From: Shewanella benthica
Lineage (GTDB): Bacteria; Pseudomonadota; Gammaproteobacteria; Enterobacterales; Shewanellaceae
Reading direction: 5' to 3'
Assembly (NCBI GenBank): GCA_023284085.1
Contig: JAKVHY010000029.1
Span: 1-64,000 of the forward strand
DNA length: 64,000 nt
The stretch's first letter is position 1. Every line of letters starts with the position of its first letter. Positions 56,712-64,000 of this stretch are shown one piece after another. Below the pieces are notes generated by a model. It had not been told where the DNA came from, did no database searches, and was given only the letters and a program-made list of their open reading frames with translations. Both the position numbers and the translations under genes were made by a program.

Positions 56712-57000
56712 CTTGTCAGATAACAAGTTAGTTAAATATCCATTGAGTTAGGTTCAGTTGACTGGTTTGGTATTTGGTTAGTTTATTGAGAACCATAGCT
56801 TCATTCTAATCTATAGCCTGCGGCTCGCCTAACATGTAAACACTTCTACGAGGCGCCGTGAACACTTCCCTGTGGGCTCTGCCAAAACGTCCTTGTTTCG
56901 GAAGCTCGCAGCCGCGTTCACACCTAAGTGTTTATCTCTTCGATTTCAGCTTTATTGGTTTGTAACAAGTTTCTGGACAGAAACGTGCTAGAAGTGTGGC
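56712..57000. repeat. Diverged tandem element, copy 2
   Basis: It begins ACTTGTCAGATAACAAGTT, then GTATTTGGTTAGTTTATTG, TCCCTGTGGGCTCTGCCAAA, CACACCTAAGTGTTTATC and TTTCTGGACAGAAACGTGCT. It is shorter than copy 1 by about 50 bases, with the loss in the middle. Two divergent copies head to tail suggest an old duplication or two members of one dispersed family. Confidence 0.7.
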
Positions 57001-57049
57001 TCTAGTACATGAGATTTTGATTAGGAAAAGTATGGCAATTGGATGCGCG

Positions 57050-57145
57050 ATAACGCCCTGTTAATAGGCTAAATATAGTGGGCTAAAATAAGCAATGAAG
57101 GAGCAAAATCCAACTGTATTTTGTCCTTTTTTAACAGCTTGTTAT
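57050..57145 (-). other. attC-like site A
   Basis: On the minus strand the site starts ATAACAAGCTGTTAA and ends TTAACAGGGCGTTAT, 96 bp in all. The outer AAC/GTT boxes pair, a three-base spacer (AAG against GGC) does not, and CTGTTAA/TTAACAG pair perfectly. This R-spacer-L layout is that of integron attC sites. Inner bases form a further hairpin (AAGGACAAAA with TTTTGCTCCTT). It starts 15 bases after the stop of the 48-residue ORF, as in a gene cassette. Confidence 0.55.
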
Positions 57146-57159
57146 ATGCCGATTGCCAC

Positions 57160-57306
57160 CTATTTATCGTCGTTTTCCAATATAGGTTGATCGTCCTGCG
57201 GCTGATTATCATCTACTCCTTCTTTTTTCAACCGTTTCTCTTCCTTCTTTTTCTTTTTTGCTATTTCTTTCTGGCGCTTTTCGAAACTGTAATTTTGCTT
57301 AGCCAC
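57160..57306 (-). CDS. 48-residue Lys-rich small protein
   Basis: GTG start at 57306 with AGAGGA eight bases before it; stop at 57160-57162. The product begins AKQNYSFEKRQKEIAKKKKK after the initiator and ends QPILENDDK. Small proteins with this SFEKRQ...KKKKEEKR start are widespread in gammaproteobacteria, without known function. It is basic in the first 30 residues and acidic at the end. An attC-like site follows, so it may be a cassette gene. Confidence 0.7.
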   Translation of the reverse strand: MAKQNYSFEKRQKEIAKKKKKEEKRLKKEGVDDNQPQDDQPILENDDK

Positions 57307-57450
57307 TCGTACTATCCTCTACATAACTTCAAGATTGTAGCCTTTAGAATACGTTATTTTCCAATCGATTGCGCTCTTCATAGCATCGACAGCACCCACG
57401 ATCGAGAGAGAGCACTAATCAATACGGAATGTACACTGCTCCTCAGACAC

Positions 57451-57495
57451 ATAACGCCGCCAACAACCGTGGAGTAGTTGGCGCGATTTGTTGCG
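57451..57495 (-). other. Hairpin, possible degenerate attC
   Basis: CGCCAACAAC and GTAGTTGGCG pair with one mismatch around six bases, flanked by ATAACGC on one side and GATTTGTTGC on the other. The outer boxes resemble attC ends, but 45 bp is shorter than known sites. It could simply be a structured leader of the 48-residue gene. Confidence 0.3.
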
Positions 57496-57561
57496 ACCTT
57501 TGCAAGAAGCGCGACAGCTGACGAAGTCGGGTTGCTTGACCTTATTAAGTCTCAGCTTACT

Positions 57562-57619
57562 GATAACGCAGCTAATAGATTTATTAATCAATTTTCTTGC
57601 AACATGTATAGCAGTTATC
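57562..57619 (-). other. attC-like site B, overlapping an ORF end
   Basis: On the minus strand, GATAAC and GTTATC are perfect outer arms, 58 bp apart end to end, and the inner boxes GCTA/TAGC pair after a short unpaired spacer. The length equals that of short known attC sites. It overlaps the last dozen codons of the upstream zinc-ribbon ORF, which occurs in real cassettes but also makes chance similarity possible. Confidence 0.4.
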
Positions 57620-57841
57620 AGTTGGCAAACGATAGTTAAAGAAACCAAGCATGATTTGATGTTTCCCACAATGGGGACATGCGTAAACAATCGCCTTTAG
57701 CATCAAGAAACATCCAAGCGCCATACCCACAATATAAAAAGGGTTCATATAAAACGTAAGCTCGATAGGAATCGTATTGAGCATTATCGCGACAATTATC
57801 TGGACAGCAATTAGAAGCTTAAATACTTTAGCCCGGGTCAT
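57584..57841 (-). CDS. Two-helix membrane protein with C-terminal zinc ribbon (1)
   Basis: 85 residues from ATG 57841, with AAGG eight bases upstream. Two hydrophobic segments (LLIAVQIIVAIMLNTI and FYIVGMALGCFLMLKAIVY) are followed by a likely zinc ribbon: CPHC and CYTC, 18 residues apart, with YRLP just before the second pair. It resembles the next ORF upstream in layout and motif. No known function. The gene sits between two attC-like sites. Confidence 0.72.
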   Translation of the reverse strand: MTRAKVFKLLIAVQIIVAIMLNTIPIELTFYMNPFYIVGMALGCFLMLKAIVYACPHCGKHQIMLGFFNYRLPTDNCYTCCKKID

Positions 57842-57865
57842 TCCGTTTACCTTATCTAAGTAGAC

Positions 57866-57963
57866 TTAACGCCCTGCTAATAAGTGAGCCATGTGCTGGC
57901 GGGCGATTTGCTCAGCAAATGGCATGACAGCCTTGGTGAATCTGAATTCAGCAAGGCTGTTAT
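57866..57963 (-). other. attC-like site C
   Basis: On the minus strand it starts ATAACAGCCTTGCTGA and ends TTAGCAGGGCGTTAAGTC, 98 bp. GCCTTGCTGA pairs with TTAGCAGGGC at all ten positions if G-T wobble is allowed, and GTTAAGT fits the GTTRRRY core box exactly. It starts 17 bases after the upstream ORF. A competing internal inverted repeat (CAGCCTTG with CAAGGCTG) is also present. Confidence 0.6.
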
Positions 57964-57979
57964 GAGTGATAAGTACATA

Positions 57980-58258
57980 CTACAACTCTTTTCCGCATTT
58001 ACTACAATGGGACTTTGGGAGTCGCCAACCATAGAAATACACCGTTTTATAGATGACAGGCTCACCACAAGAGTTGCACTTTAACCGCATTAGATAAAAG
58101 CAAAAGTATGCAAAATAGCCTATTCCAGCCCAATAGGTTATTGATACCTTTTCTAAACCATCATCAAATGATGTATCAGAACCAAAAATAACATGCATAA
58201 GCCAAAGAAATACCATAACAGCTAAACGAATGTAAAACCCTTTGACAATTCTTGCCAT
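57980..58258 (-). CDS. Two-helix membrane protein with C-terminal zinc ribbon (2)
   Basis: 92 residues from ATG 58258, with AGGAG about seven bases upstream. Two hydrophobic segments (IRLAVMVFLWLMHVIFG and YWAGIGYFAYFCFYLM) lead to CNSC and CSKC, 20 residues apart, with GWRLP before the second pair. The shared plan with the neighbouring 85-residue protein suggests common ancestry. Function unknown. Its stop is followed at once by attC-like site C. Confidence 0.75.
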   Translation of the reverse strand: MARIVKGFYIRLAVMVFLWLMHVIFGSDTSFDDGLEKVSITYWAGIGYFAYFCFYLMRLKCNSCGEPVIYKTVYFYGWRLPKSHCSKCGKEL

Positions 58259-59268
58259 TGACTAACTCCTGACTCATAACAGCTTATTGAATAGCTGCTC
58301 AATAATGTTCCGGTTAAAATTACAACTTAGTAGCAATCGCCATAACATAACAGACTGTTCATTAACAAGAAATCATGTAATTCAAGATTCAGTCGCTCAA
58401 TATCAAGTCCGCAAAATTGAGCGCCTTGATGTAGAGGTCTCTACAACCTTTTACTAAACATTTTAATTTCAAAAGCTTACAGAGTTTACGAGGGTTTATC
58501 GAGCATTAAATGTGTGTTTTTCGCTCTCTTTTCTCACGAATTACCAGTGTGAAGTTATAACTGTATATTTATCTAGTATTTTCAAGACAGTTTTGAGTGT
58601 CCAAGACATTAGAAAATATAAGGCTATATTAGCTGCTTTACGGTGACTTAATCTTTCTCGCTAACGCATAATGGGGCAGAAACGAGCTACCAATTAAAGC
58701 TTAGGCTTACCAACAAAACCCACTCAGCCAGAAGCGAAACTAGAAAATGTAATCAGTCTTCATTCCAAGGCTAGCTTACTTTGCGGCCAAACTACCGAGA
58801 CATCCACTTTAAAAGTAACAACTAATTTTTTGCCCTTGCTCAAAGTAGAAGTGCGCTGACAACTTTGGGAGCCATAGTGATTCGTTTTGTTGTTATTCCC
58901 CTTGATATTTTATCTTGATAAGTGATGTAAAACACTTGTTGGTTTTTTGGCTATCAACCTGATTTTTAGATAGTTAACCTACCGTTTGCCCGATGATTTT
59001 GAACATGGTTTTTGTCGGTTTTTTAAGATAATGACCCGTAAGAAAAATAAACTTCACCTCAATGAATATTTTTATTTGTATTTTTTAAAAAGTGGTGTAA
59101 ATTACGCCGCCTTATCTAGTTCAAACTTGTATTGATAGATAGATGTCATGGTCTGATTCAGGTCATTTTACCTGAATCATTGTGTTGTTTATTTTGAATA
59201 CTCTACACCTCCCCAAGCCAGCCCTGGCCCAAGATCTTTAGAGCATTCCGTTTTATTAAGAGATCCAA
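58259..59268. other. Long non-coding gap before the ATP-grasp operon
   Basis: No gene is seen in this kilobase. Near 58274-58310 there is another hairpin (TTATTGA with TCAATAA) flanked by ATAAC, a weak candidate for a further attC. CGCTCAA and TTGAGCG form arms near 58393-58420. From 58728 to 58775 there is a copy of a dispersed repeat found again after the operon. The last 250 bases are AT-rich and likely hold the operon promoter. Confidence 0.5.
58728..58775. repeat. Dispersed repeat, left copy
   Basis: CCAGAAGCGAAAC, then GAAAATGTAA, then CATTCCAAGGCTAGC. The same three blocks recur at 62560-62600 in the same orientation. Confidence 0.6.
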
Positions 59269-60306
59269 TTGAAAATTTTATTTTTGATGTACCCATGGGA
59301 AAACATCGAGCCTGAAACCGATACTACAATTCGGTTGATCCATGAGTGCGTTGCGCGCGGCCATACCGTAGCGCTGGCGACCACGAGCAATTTAACCATG
59401 CGCCACAGTGAAGCGAGTGCATTTTGCCGTGTGTTTAGCAAGGAACAGCCGACACCCAGCAATATCGTTTCATTTTATAAAAGAGCGCAGTTTAAAAAAC
59501 TGCGATTACCGCTAGCGGGTTTTGACAGCATAATTATGCGCGCCAATCCACCACTAGACACCATCGCGCTTAATTTCCTTGATTCAGTGCGTGACGATGT
59601 CTTTATCATGAACGACATTGATGGCCTGCGGATCGCTAACAATAAGCTGTATACCGCGTCGTTTGACGACCCAACAAACCAGTTCATTCCGATCACTCAT
59701 GTGTCAAAAACACCTGAATATTTAGAGGAAGTGCTGCGGGAGTCAAAAACCGACAAGATGATCATGAAGCCGCTCGACGGCTTTGGCGGCCAAGGTGTCA
59801 TCTTGGTGGAGAAGACGGCACAAAAGAGTTTCCACTCTTTACTCGAGTTCTACATCAACAGCGGCAATGGCGGAAACTACGTTATTTTGCAAGAGTATGT
59901 CGAAGGTGCAGAGCAAGGTGATGTGCGTATTTTAATGCTAAACGGTGAACCTATTGGCGCCATGAAGCGCATTCCTGCCTCTGGCGAAGTGCGCTCAAAT
60001 ATTCATGCCGGTGGCAGTGTGGTCAAGCATACGCTAACCAAGAATGAGAAAGCCCTTTGTAAGCACATTGGCCCTAAGCTGGTGCGTGATGGATTGTTCT
60101 TTGTGGGGATTGACGTGATTAATGAAAAGTTGATTGAAGTTAACGTGCAAAGCCCTGGTGGCATCATGCGGATCAATAAGTTGAACAAGGTTAAGCTTCA
60201 GAAGAAGGTCATAGATTTTATTGAAAATGTCGTCAATGCCAAAGAAGCATTAACGATCAGAAAAACAGCGTTTAAGAAGGCGATCGACGATGCTCACATT
60301 AACTGA
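59269..60306 (+). CDS. GshB/RimK-like ATP-grasp ligase
   Basis: 345 residues from a TTG start with AAGAGA upstream. The N-terminal pre-ATP-grasp domain runs to about residue 125. The ATP-grasp core follows: phosphate-binding Lys and loop MKPLDGFGGQG (167-176), EYVEGAEQGDVRILML (209-224), KRIPASGEVRSNIHAGG (233-249) and metal ligands in GIDVINEKLIEVNVQSPGG (D282, E290, N292). This is closest to glutathione synthetase, yet the partner gene is not gshA. Such enzymes join a carboxylate to an amine with ATP. The substrate is unknown. The 3' end overlaps the next gene by 17 bases, which implies coupled translation. Confidence 0.88.
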   Translation: MKILFLMYPWENIEPETDTTIRLIHECVARGHTVALATTSNLTMRHSEASAFCRVFSKEQPTPSNIVSFYKRAQFKKLRLPLAGFDSIIMRANPPLDTIALNFLDSVRDDVFIMNDIDGLRIANNKLYTASFDDPTNQFIPITHVSKTPEYLEEVLRESKTDKMIMKPLDGFGGQGVILVEKTAQKSFHSLLEFYINSGNGGNYVILQEYVEGAEQGDVRILMLNGEPIGAMKRIPASGEVRSNIHAGGSVVKHTLTKNEKALCKHIGPKLVRDGLFFVGIDVINEKLIEVNVQSPGGIMRINKLNKVKLQKKVIDFIENVVNAKEALTIRKTAFKKAIDDAHIN

Positions 60307-62284
60307 AAAAGAGTGTATTGGTCTAATCAACAAGGGCGAGTGCTTTCAAGCTGAGGTCGATGCTGGTTCGTTCATCGTTAAGATTGATGAATACTCGCCC
60401 GTGGTGTGCACGGCTATTCATAACGGCCACCGCCTGCGAGCAGATTTAAACAAGAGCTTCTTACTCACCAAGCCTGAGCGTTTTTATGAGGAAGACCCAT
60501 ACACTGATGAGCTATTGTCGTCTTTTCCAATCGTAATGATTGGCAACGATTCGCGTTTTGAATACGACTTAAATCGCCCTAAGACATTGTCGACCTATTT
60601 TAAAACGGCGTGGGACAAGCAAGTTTGGCAAAAGCCGTTAACGCCAAAGCAGCGCAGTGAGAGTCATGCTAAACATCAGTCTTTTTATAATGTACTTGAG
60701 GCACTCATTACTCGTTTAGAAAAGCAGTTTAAGAACAGTATTGTGTTTGATGTGCACTCATACAATCATCAGCGTATTGAAGCTAATACGCCGACGTTTA
60801 ACATTGGTACCAGTCAGATTGATATCGAGCGTTGGGGCGCGACTTGCCATCATTTTGAAAAGCAGCTGAGTCAAATAAAGCTACCTAATCTCGATGTGCG
60901 GGCAGCCACGGATGAAGTGTTTCAAGGACGCGGCTACTTGATTGCTCATATTAACGCGCACTTTGATAACACCTTGGTGTTGCCTGTAGAAGTGAAAAAA
61001 GTGTTTATGGATGAAACCACGGGTGAGTTATACCCCTTGGTTTTAGAGGAGTTAAAAGCGGGCATTAAACAAGCGATATCAGAAACGGCAGCGTACTTTA
61101 TGCGCCGCTTTGGCAAGCGTAAGTCGGTTAGAAATGTCGACCTATTATCGTCGACGTTACCGCCAGAGATCTTATCACTTGATAAGAGCTTGTTTAAGTT
61201 GGCCAATAACGTCTCGACACTGAAATATATCAATCCGATTAATATCGCTAGTGAACGTAAAAAATTCTTAGCCCGTAAAGGTGCTGTTGCGCCTGAGTTT
61301 AACTACAAACAACTGAATTTAAACCCTTATCAGTTTAGGGAGCAGCTGTATAAGTTACCGGTTATAAACATTATGGATGCCGATATTCAACAGCTATATC
61401 GCCATGTGATTGACAACTTAGCGACCAAGATCGACCTACTCTGCTCTATTGGCACCGATGACTTTGTTTATAACTCGCTTAAATATTATGGCCAGCCAGA
61501 TAAAGACGATATCGCCAATGCAGAGTTCATATTACGCGCGCCAGCCATTAAGGATGATGAAGAGGAGCCCATATTTGATGCTGATTATGCGGTTAAGTCA
61601 TTCCAAAAGCAGGCGGATGAGTGGGGACTTAAATGTAAGGTAGAGAAGTCATCTCGCATTGTTGCCAAAGCAATGGTGGACAATGAAAGGGGCTGTCTGT
61701 TAATTAATAAAGATGCCATGTTCACCGCTAAAGAGCTCATCGCATTTGCATATCATGAGCTTGGAGTGCATATGCTCACCACGATTAACGCTAGGAGTCA
61801 GCCGTTACGGGTATTGTCTCTTGGTCTAGTAGGCAATACCCACACTCAAGAGGGGGTAGCGATTTACAGCGAGTATTGCTCGGGTAACTTAACCCTGAAC
61901 CGATTGAAAATATTGGCGATGCGAGTGATAGCGGTTAATTTAATGCTTGAGCAAGGTGATTTTTCGATGACGTTCCAAACACTCATACGGGAATATGACC
62001 AAACAACAGAGCAGGCATTTACCTTGACCACACGGGTCTATCGAGGAGGTGGCTTTACTAAAGACTTCCTTTATCTAAAAGGCTTTAGAGATATTGTGAG
62101 CTTGAGTAAAACCTCGGCACTGGATAACTTGCTAGTAGGAAAAGCGGGCTTACTCGACTTACCCATTATCAGCGAAATGGTTGAACGAAACATGCTTAAA
62201 AAACCTGTGCCGCTATTTGCATTGCAGCATACTGTTACGCCCGATACTGCCGTTATCGATTATTTAGTCTCTGCGATCCGCTAA
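60290..62284 (+). CDS. Fusion: N-formylglutamate amidohydrolase-like domain plus DUF1704 metallopeptidase
   Basis: 664 residues. Residues about 25-275 follow the N-formylglutamate amidohydrolase fold: AIHNGHRLRADL (43-54), EEDPYTDELLSSFP, NDSRFEYDLNR and the metal/catalytic stretch FDVHSYNHQR (153-162). Residues about 335-660 are DUF1704 (PF08014, the MATCAP tyrosine carboxypeptidase group): zinc motif HELGVH (489-494), then TQEGVA (519-524), a variant of the QEGLA motif. Bacterial members are often labelled as flavohemoglobin expression modulators, without firm evidence. Two hydrolase domains coupled with a ligase suggest making and trimming of an amide-linked product; this is inference. Confidence 0.85.
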   Translation: MLTLTEKECIGLINKGECFQAEVDAGSFIVKIDEYSPVVCTAIHNGHRLRADLNKSFLLTKPERFYEEDPYTDELLSSFPIVMIGNDSRFEYDLNRPKTLSTYFKTAWDKQVWQKPLTPKQRSESHAKHQSFYNVLEALITRLEKQFKNSIVFDVHSYNHQRIEANTPTFNIGTSQIDIERWGATCHHFEKQLSQIKLPNLDVRAATDEVFQGRGYLIAHINAHFDNTLVLPVEVKKVFMDETTGELYPLVLEELKAGIKQAISETAAYFMRRFGKRKSVRNVDLLSSTLPPEILSLDKSLFKLANNVSTLKYINPINIASERKKFLARKGAVAPEFNYKQLNLNPYQFREQLYKLPVINIMDADIQQLYRHVIDNLATKIDLLCSIGTDDFVYNSLKYYGQPDKDDIANAEFILRAPAIKDDEEEPIFDADYAVKSFQKQADEWGLKCKVEKSSRIVAKAMVDNERGCLLINKDAMFTAKELIAFAYHELGVHMLTTINARSQPLRVLSLGLVGNTHTQEGVAIYSEYCSGNLTLNRLKILAMRVIAVNLMLEQGDFSMTFQTLIREYDQTTEQAFTLTTRVYRGGGFTKDFLYLKGFRDIVSLSKTSALDNLLVGKAGLLDLPIISEMVERNMLKKPVPLFALQHTVTPDTAVIDYLVSAIR

Positions 62285-62502
62285 ATATGATTATATCGAT
62301 AAAATGCCTGAACCCAGGAACGGATTAAGGCATTTTATTGCTAGCCTAGGAGATGGCTAGCTTGGAAGTGTCTACAAATAAGGTCGTTCTTAGGCATCCT
62401 GCCTCCACGACATTGGTGCATCCCTGCACTGCACTGCCGCAGGCTATAAGTCATAATGAGGTACGATCTTCAATTACATATCCCAACACTAAAAGCCACT
62501 GG

Positions 62503-62600
62503 ATTCCGGCTCGAAAGATCTGCCGGAATGACAGATAAAACCACCTGTAACCAAATGAACCAGAACGAAAATGTAAACGAGCCATCATTCCAAGACTAGC
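62503..62600. repeat. Intergenic repeat with dispersed right copy
   Basis: GATTCCGGC and GCCGGAATG are inverted arms near 62503-62530, a pattern frequent in Shewanella intergenic DNA. At 62560-62600 the blocks CCAGAACGAAAATG, GAAAATGTAA and CATTCCAAGACTAGC match the repeat at 58728-58775. GCTAGCTTGGAA (62357-62368) is an inverted piece of the same element. The rest of the 62285-62606 gap shows nothing. Confidence 0.6.
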
Positions 62601-62606
62601 CAACAT

Positions 62607-63386
62607 TTATATCCAAAAGAAGAGGTCATACTGTGCTGACAATAACTTCACACTCATGGCGATAGACATAGTGACGACCAGTGGTTTGATAATTTTTGTC
62701 CCCTTGGTGACGACCATACGCGAGCCTAAAGTGGCTCCGATTGCCTGGCCAACGAGCATGACACCGCCGATCATCCAAAATACTTTGCCACCGATGGCGA
62801 AGAAGATGAGTGAGGCGATATTAGTCGAAAAGTTAAGAACTTTCGCATGAGCAGTGGCTTTAGCTAATCCAAAACCTGCAAGCGACACGAAGGCTAATGC
62901 GAAGAAACTGCCGGTTCCCGGGCCAAAGAATCCATCATATAACCCAATGCCGAATGCTGCGGTGAAACCAAACATGACAGGGGTAAATACTTGATGTTTG
63001 TCCTCTTCGCTGATCTTCTTTGAAAACAGAAAATAGCCACCTATAGCTAGAATTAAGAATGGCAACAGTGTTTCTAAGAAAGCGGTATCGACCATCTGTA
63101 CGGCTATGGTGCCGATAGCAGCACCGACGAAGGCGCAGGCTATGGCCAACTTCATCTCACCGAGTTTCACCATGCCTTTACGCACAAAGTAGAGGCTGGC
63201 AAAGAAACTGCCACCACAGGCTTGCAGCTTGTTGGTCGCCAGTGCGGCAGTAGGCGGAAGACCTGCCCACATAAGTGCTGGAATCGTGATTAAACCACCG
63301 CCTCCCGCAATCGCGTCAATAAAGCCTGCCAGCATGGCCACGCCAAACAGGAGTGCGATAAGTTCATAGGATAATTCCAATGGCAT
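62607..63386 (-). CDS. TSUP family (TauE/SafE) membrane permease
   Basis: 259 residues with about eight hydrophobic segments. The TSUP start is clear: LIALLFGVAMLAGFIDAIAG followed by GGGLITIPALMWAGLPPTAA, then LATNKLQACGGSF, and the second half repeats the plan (FGIGLYDGFFGPGTGSFFAL, GLAKATAHAKVLNFSTNIAS). The family exports sulfite, sulfoacetate and other small organic anions; the YfcA subgroup resembles this one. It is divergent from a LysR-type gene. Confidence 0.9.
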   Translation of the reverse strand: MPLELSYELIALLFGVAMLAGFIDAIAGGGGLITIPALMWAGLPPTAALATNKLQACGGSFFASLYFVRKGMVKLGEMKLAIACAFVGAAIGTIAVQMVDTAFLETLLPFLILAIGGYFLFSKKISEEDKHQVFTPVMFGFTAAFGIGLYDGFFGPGTGSFFALAFVSLAGFGLAKATAHAKVLNFSTNIASLIFFAIGGKVFWMIGGVMLVGQAIGATLGSRMVVTKGTKIIKPLVVTMSIAMSVKLLSAQYDLFFWI

Positions 63387-63510
63387 AGATAAGTCTCAAA
63401 ATAGTTTACACGCGTAGAATGGCGTTATTAGACGATATTTGCACAATATTCGCAAAGGAGTTATCGTCCACTTAGGGTGAGATATTCTCACACAAGTAGT
63501 CAACGGGGAC

Positions 63511-64000
63511 ATGATGCATTCACCTCTTCCACCACTCAATTCACTCCTGGCTTTTGAATCTGCCGCGAGACACTTGAGTTTTAGCAAAGCGGCCGACGAA
63601 CTATTTGTCACTCATGGAGCCATCAGCAAACAGATCAAGGGATTGGAGTCATTTTTAGGCGTGCCTTTATTCATTCGCCAACATAGAAAATTATTACTCA
63701 CGGACGATGCCCAAGGTTACCTGATCCAGGTGCAGTCGGCGCTGCAGACAATCAATAATGCGACAGATGAGATAAAGTCACAACAGATGCGAGCTCAGAC
63801 ACTGTCAATCAACGTCTTGCCTAGCCTCACCATCAATTGGCTTATCCCCCGGATGGAGGAGTTTAAGCAGCGCCACCCTCATCTGTATGTGGATCTCTCC
63901 ATCGGCGATTTTGCGGTAGATTTCGATAACAGCCGCTGTGATATTGCCATTAGAAGTGCTCAGCATGAGCCCACAGATGCCAATTTTATCAAGCTAATGG
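63511..64000 (+). CDS. LysR-family regulator, 5' part only
   Basis: The frame starts at ATG 63511 or ATG 63514 (GGGGA just upstream) and runs off the window after about 163 residues. The helix-turn-helix is HLSFSKAADELFVTHGAISK followed by QIKGLESFLGVPLFIRQHRK, like GcvA-type LysR proteins. The beginning of the effector domain is present (LSINVLPSLTINWLIPRMEE). It is divergent from the TSUP permease gene, its possible target. Confidence 0.9.
   Translation, partial: MMHSPLPPLNSLLAFESAARHLSFSKAADELFVTHGAISKQIKGLESFLGVPLFIRQHRKLLLTDDAQGYLIQVQSALQTINNATDEIKSQQMRAQTLSINVLPSLTINWLIPRMEEFKQRHPHLYVDLSIGDFAVDFDNSRCDIAIRSAQHEPTDANFIKLM

Noticed and set aside
57121..57477. 118-codon plus-strand ORF in the cassette region
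   Set aside because: It is antisense to the 48-residue Lys-rich gene; its Phe/Leu-rich composition is the complement of Lys and Glu codons.
57415..57690. 91-codon minus-strand ORF overlapping the zinc-ribbon gene
   Set aside because: It is a shifted reading of the zinc-ribbon gene 3' end and following hairpin, with no start signal.
57884..58084. 66-codon plus-strand ORF through attC-like site C
   Set aside because: It runs across the inverted repeat and opposite the 92-residue gene, without a ribosome binding site.

Overview
The window looks like a chromosomal segment of a marine gammaproteobacterium of the Shewanella type. The evidence is the gene content and order: fadIJ, a complete MoxR/Bat operon followed by an ECF sigma factor with a DUF3379-like anti-sigma, putP, fadL, nrdDG, ribA, yibL, sbcCD and avtA, together with intergenic repeats of a kind common in that genus. 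The species call is inference. No rRNA or tRNA gene, insertion sequence, transposase, integrase or CRISPR array was seen.

Layout. 1-690: the 3' end of a gene made of 39-bp tandem repeats (13-residue unit APHVKFKPIELAG), then a 39-residue ORF and a terminator. 750-4,830: a small membrane protein and the fadIJ beta-oxidation operon on the minus strand, with FadR-like sites upstream. 5,130-13,540: moxR, DUF58, DUF4381, batA, a batB/batC fusion and batD, then an ECF sigma/anti-sigma pair. 13,670-18,240: putP, fadL, a SIMPL protein and a periplasmic rhodanese. 18,800-26,200: a secreted subtilase, a VF530-type protein, an orphan malate synthase G insertion-domain protein divergent from a DUF3612 XRE regulator, and a medium-chain reductase divergent from a LysR regulator. 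26,200-32,230: an outer-membrane barrel, ribA, yibL and nrdDG with NrdR boxes and an FNR-type site. 32,340-39,140: marR/curA, a patatin, an OmpA-family protein, a DEAD-box helicase, a DUF3010 protein and a YgjP-like metallopeptidase. 39,270-50,350: a sugar-utilisation group (isomerase, AraC, GH3 with PA14), an M23 peptidase and sbcCD. 50,630-56,380: a PepSY/two-component group, a DUF885 protein and avtA.

56,370-59,270 is accessory DNA. It holds two diverged tandem copies of a roughly 300-bp element, then three small minus-strand ORFs, each followed by an attC-like inverted structure. It resembles a short integron cassette array without an integrase. Two of the ORFs encode related two-helix membrane proteins with a C-terminal zinc ribbon.

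59,269-62,284 is a translationally coupled two-gene operon: a GshB/RimK-like ATP-grasp ligase and a fusion of an N-formylglutamate-amidohydrolase-like domain with a DUF1704 (MATCAP-type) metallopeptidase. Copies of a dispersed intergenic repeat flank it. A ligase joined to two potential amide or peptide hydrolases suggests making and trimming of an amide-linked modification or metabolite. This operon and the attC-like array are the strongest candidates for undescribed biology. The window closes with a TSUP permease and the start of a divergent LysR regulator.
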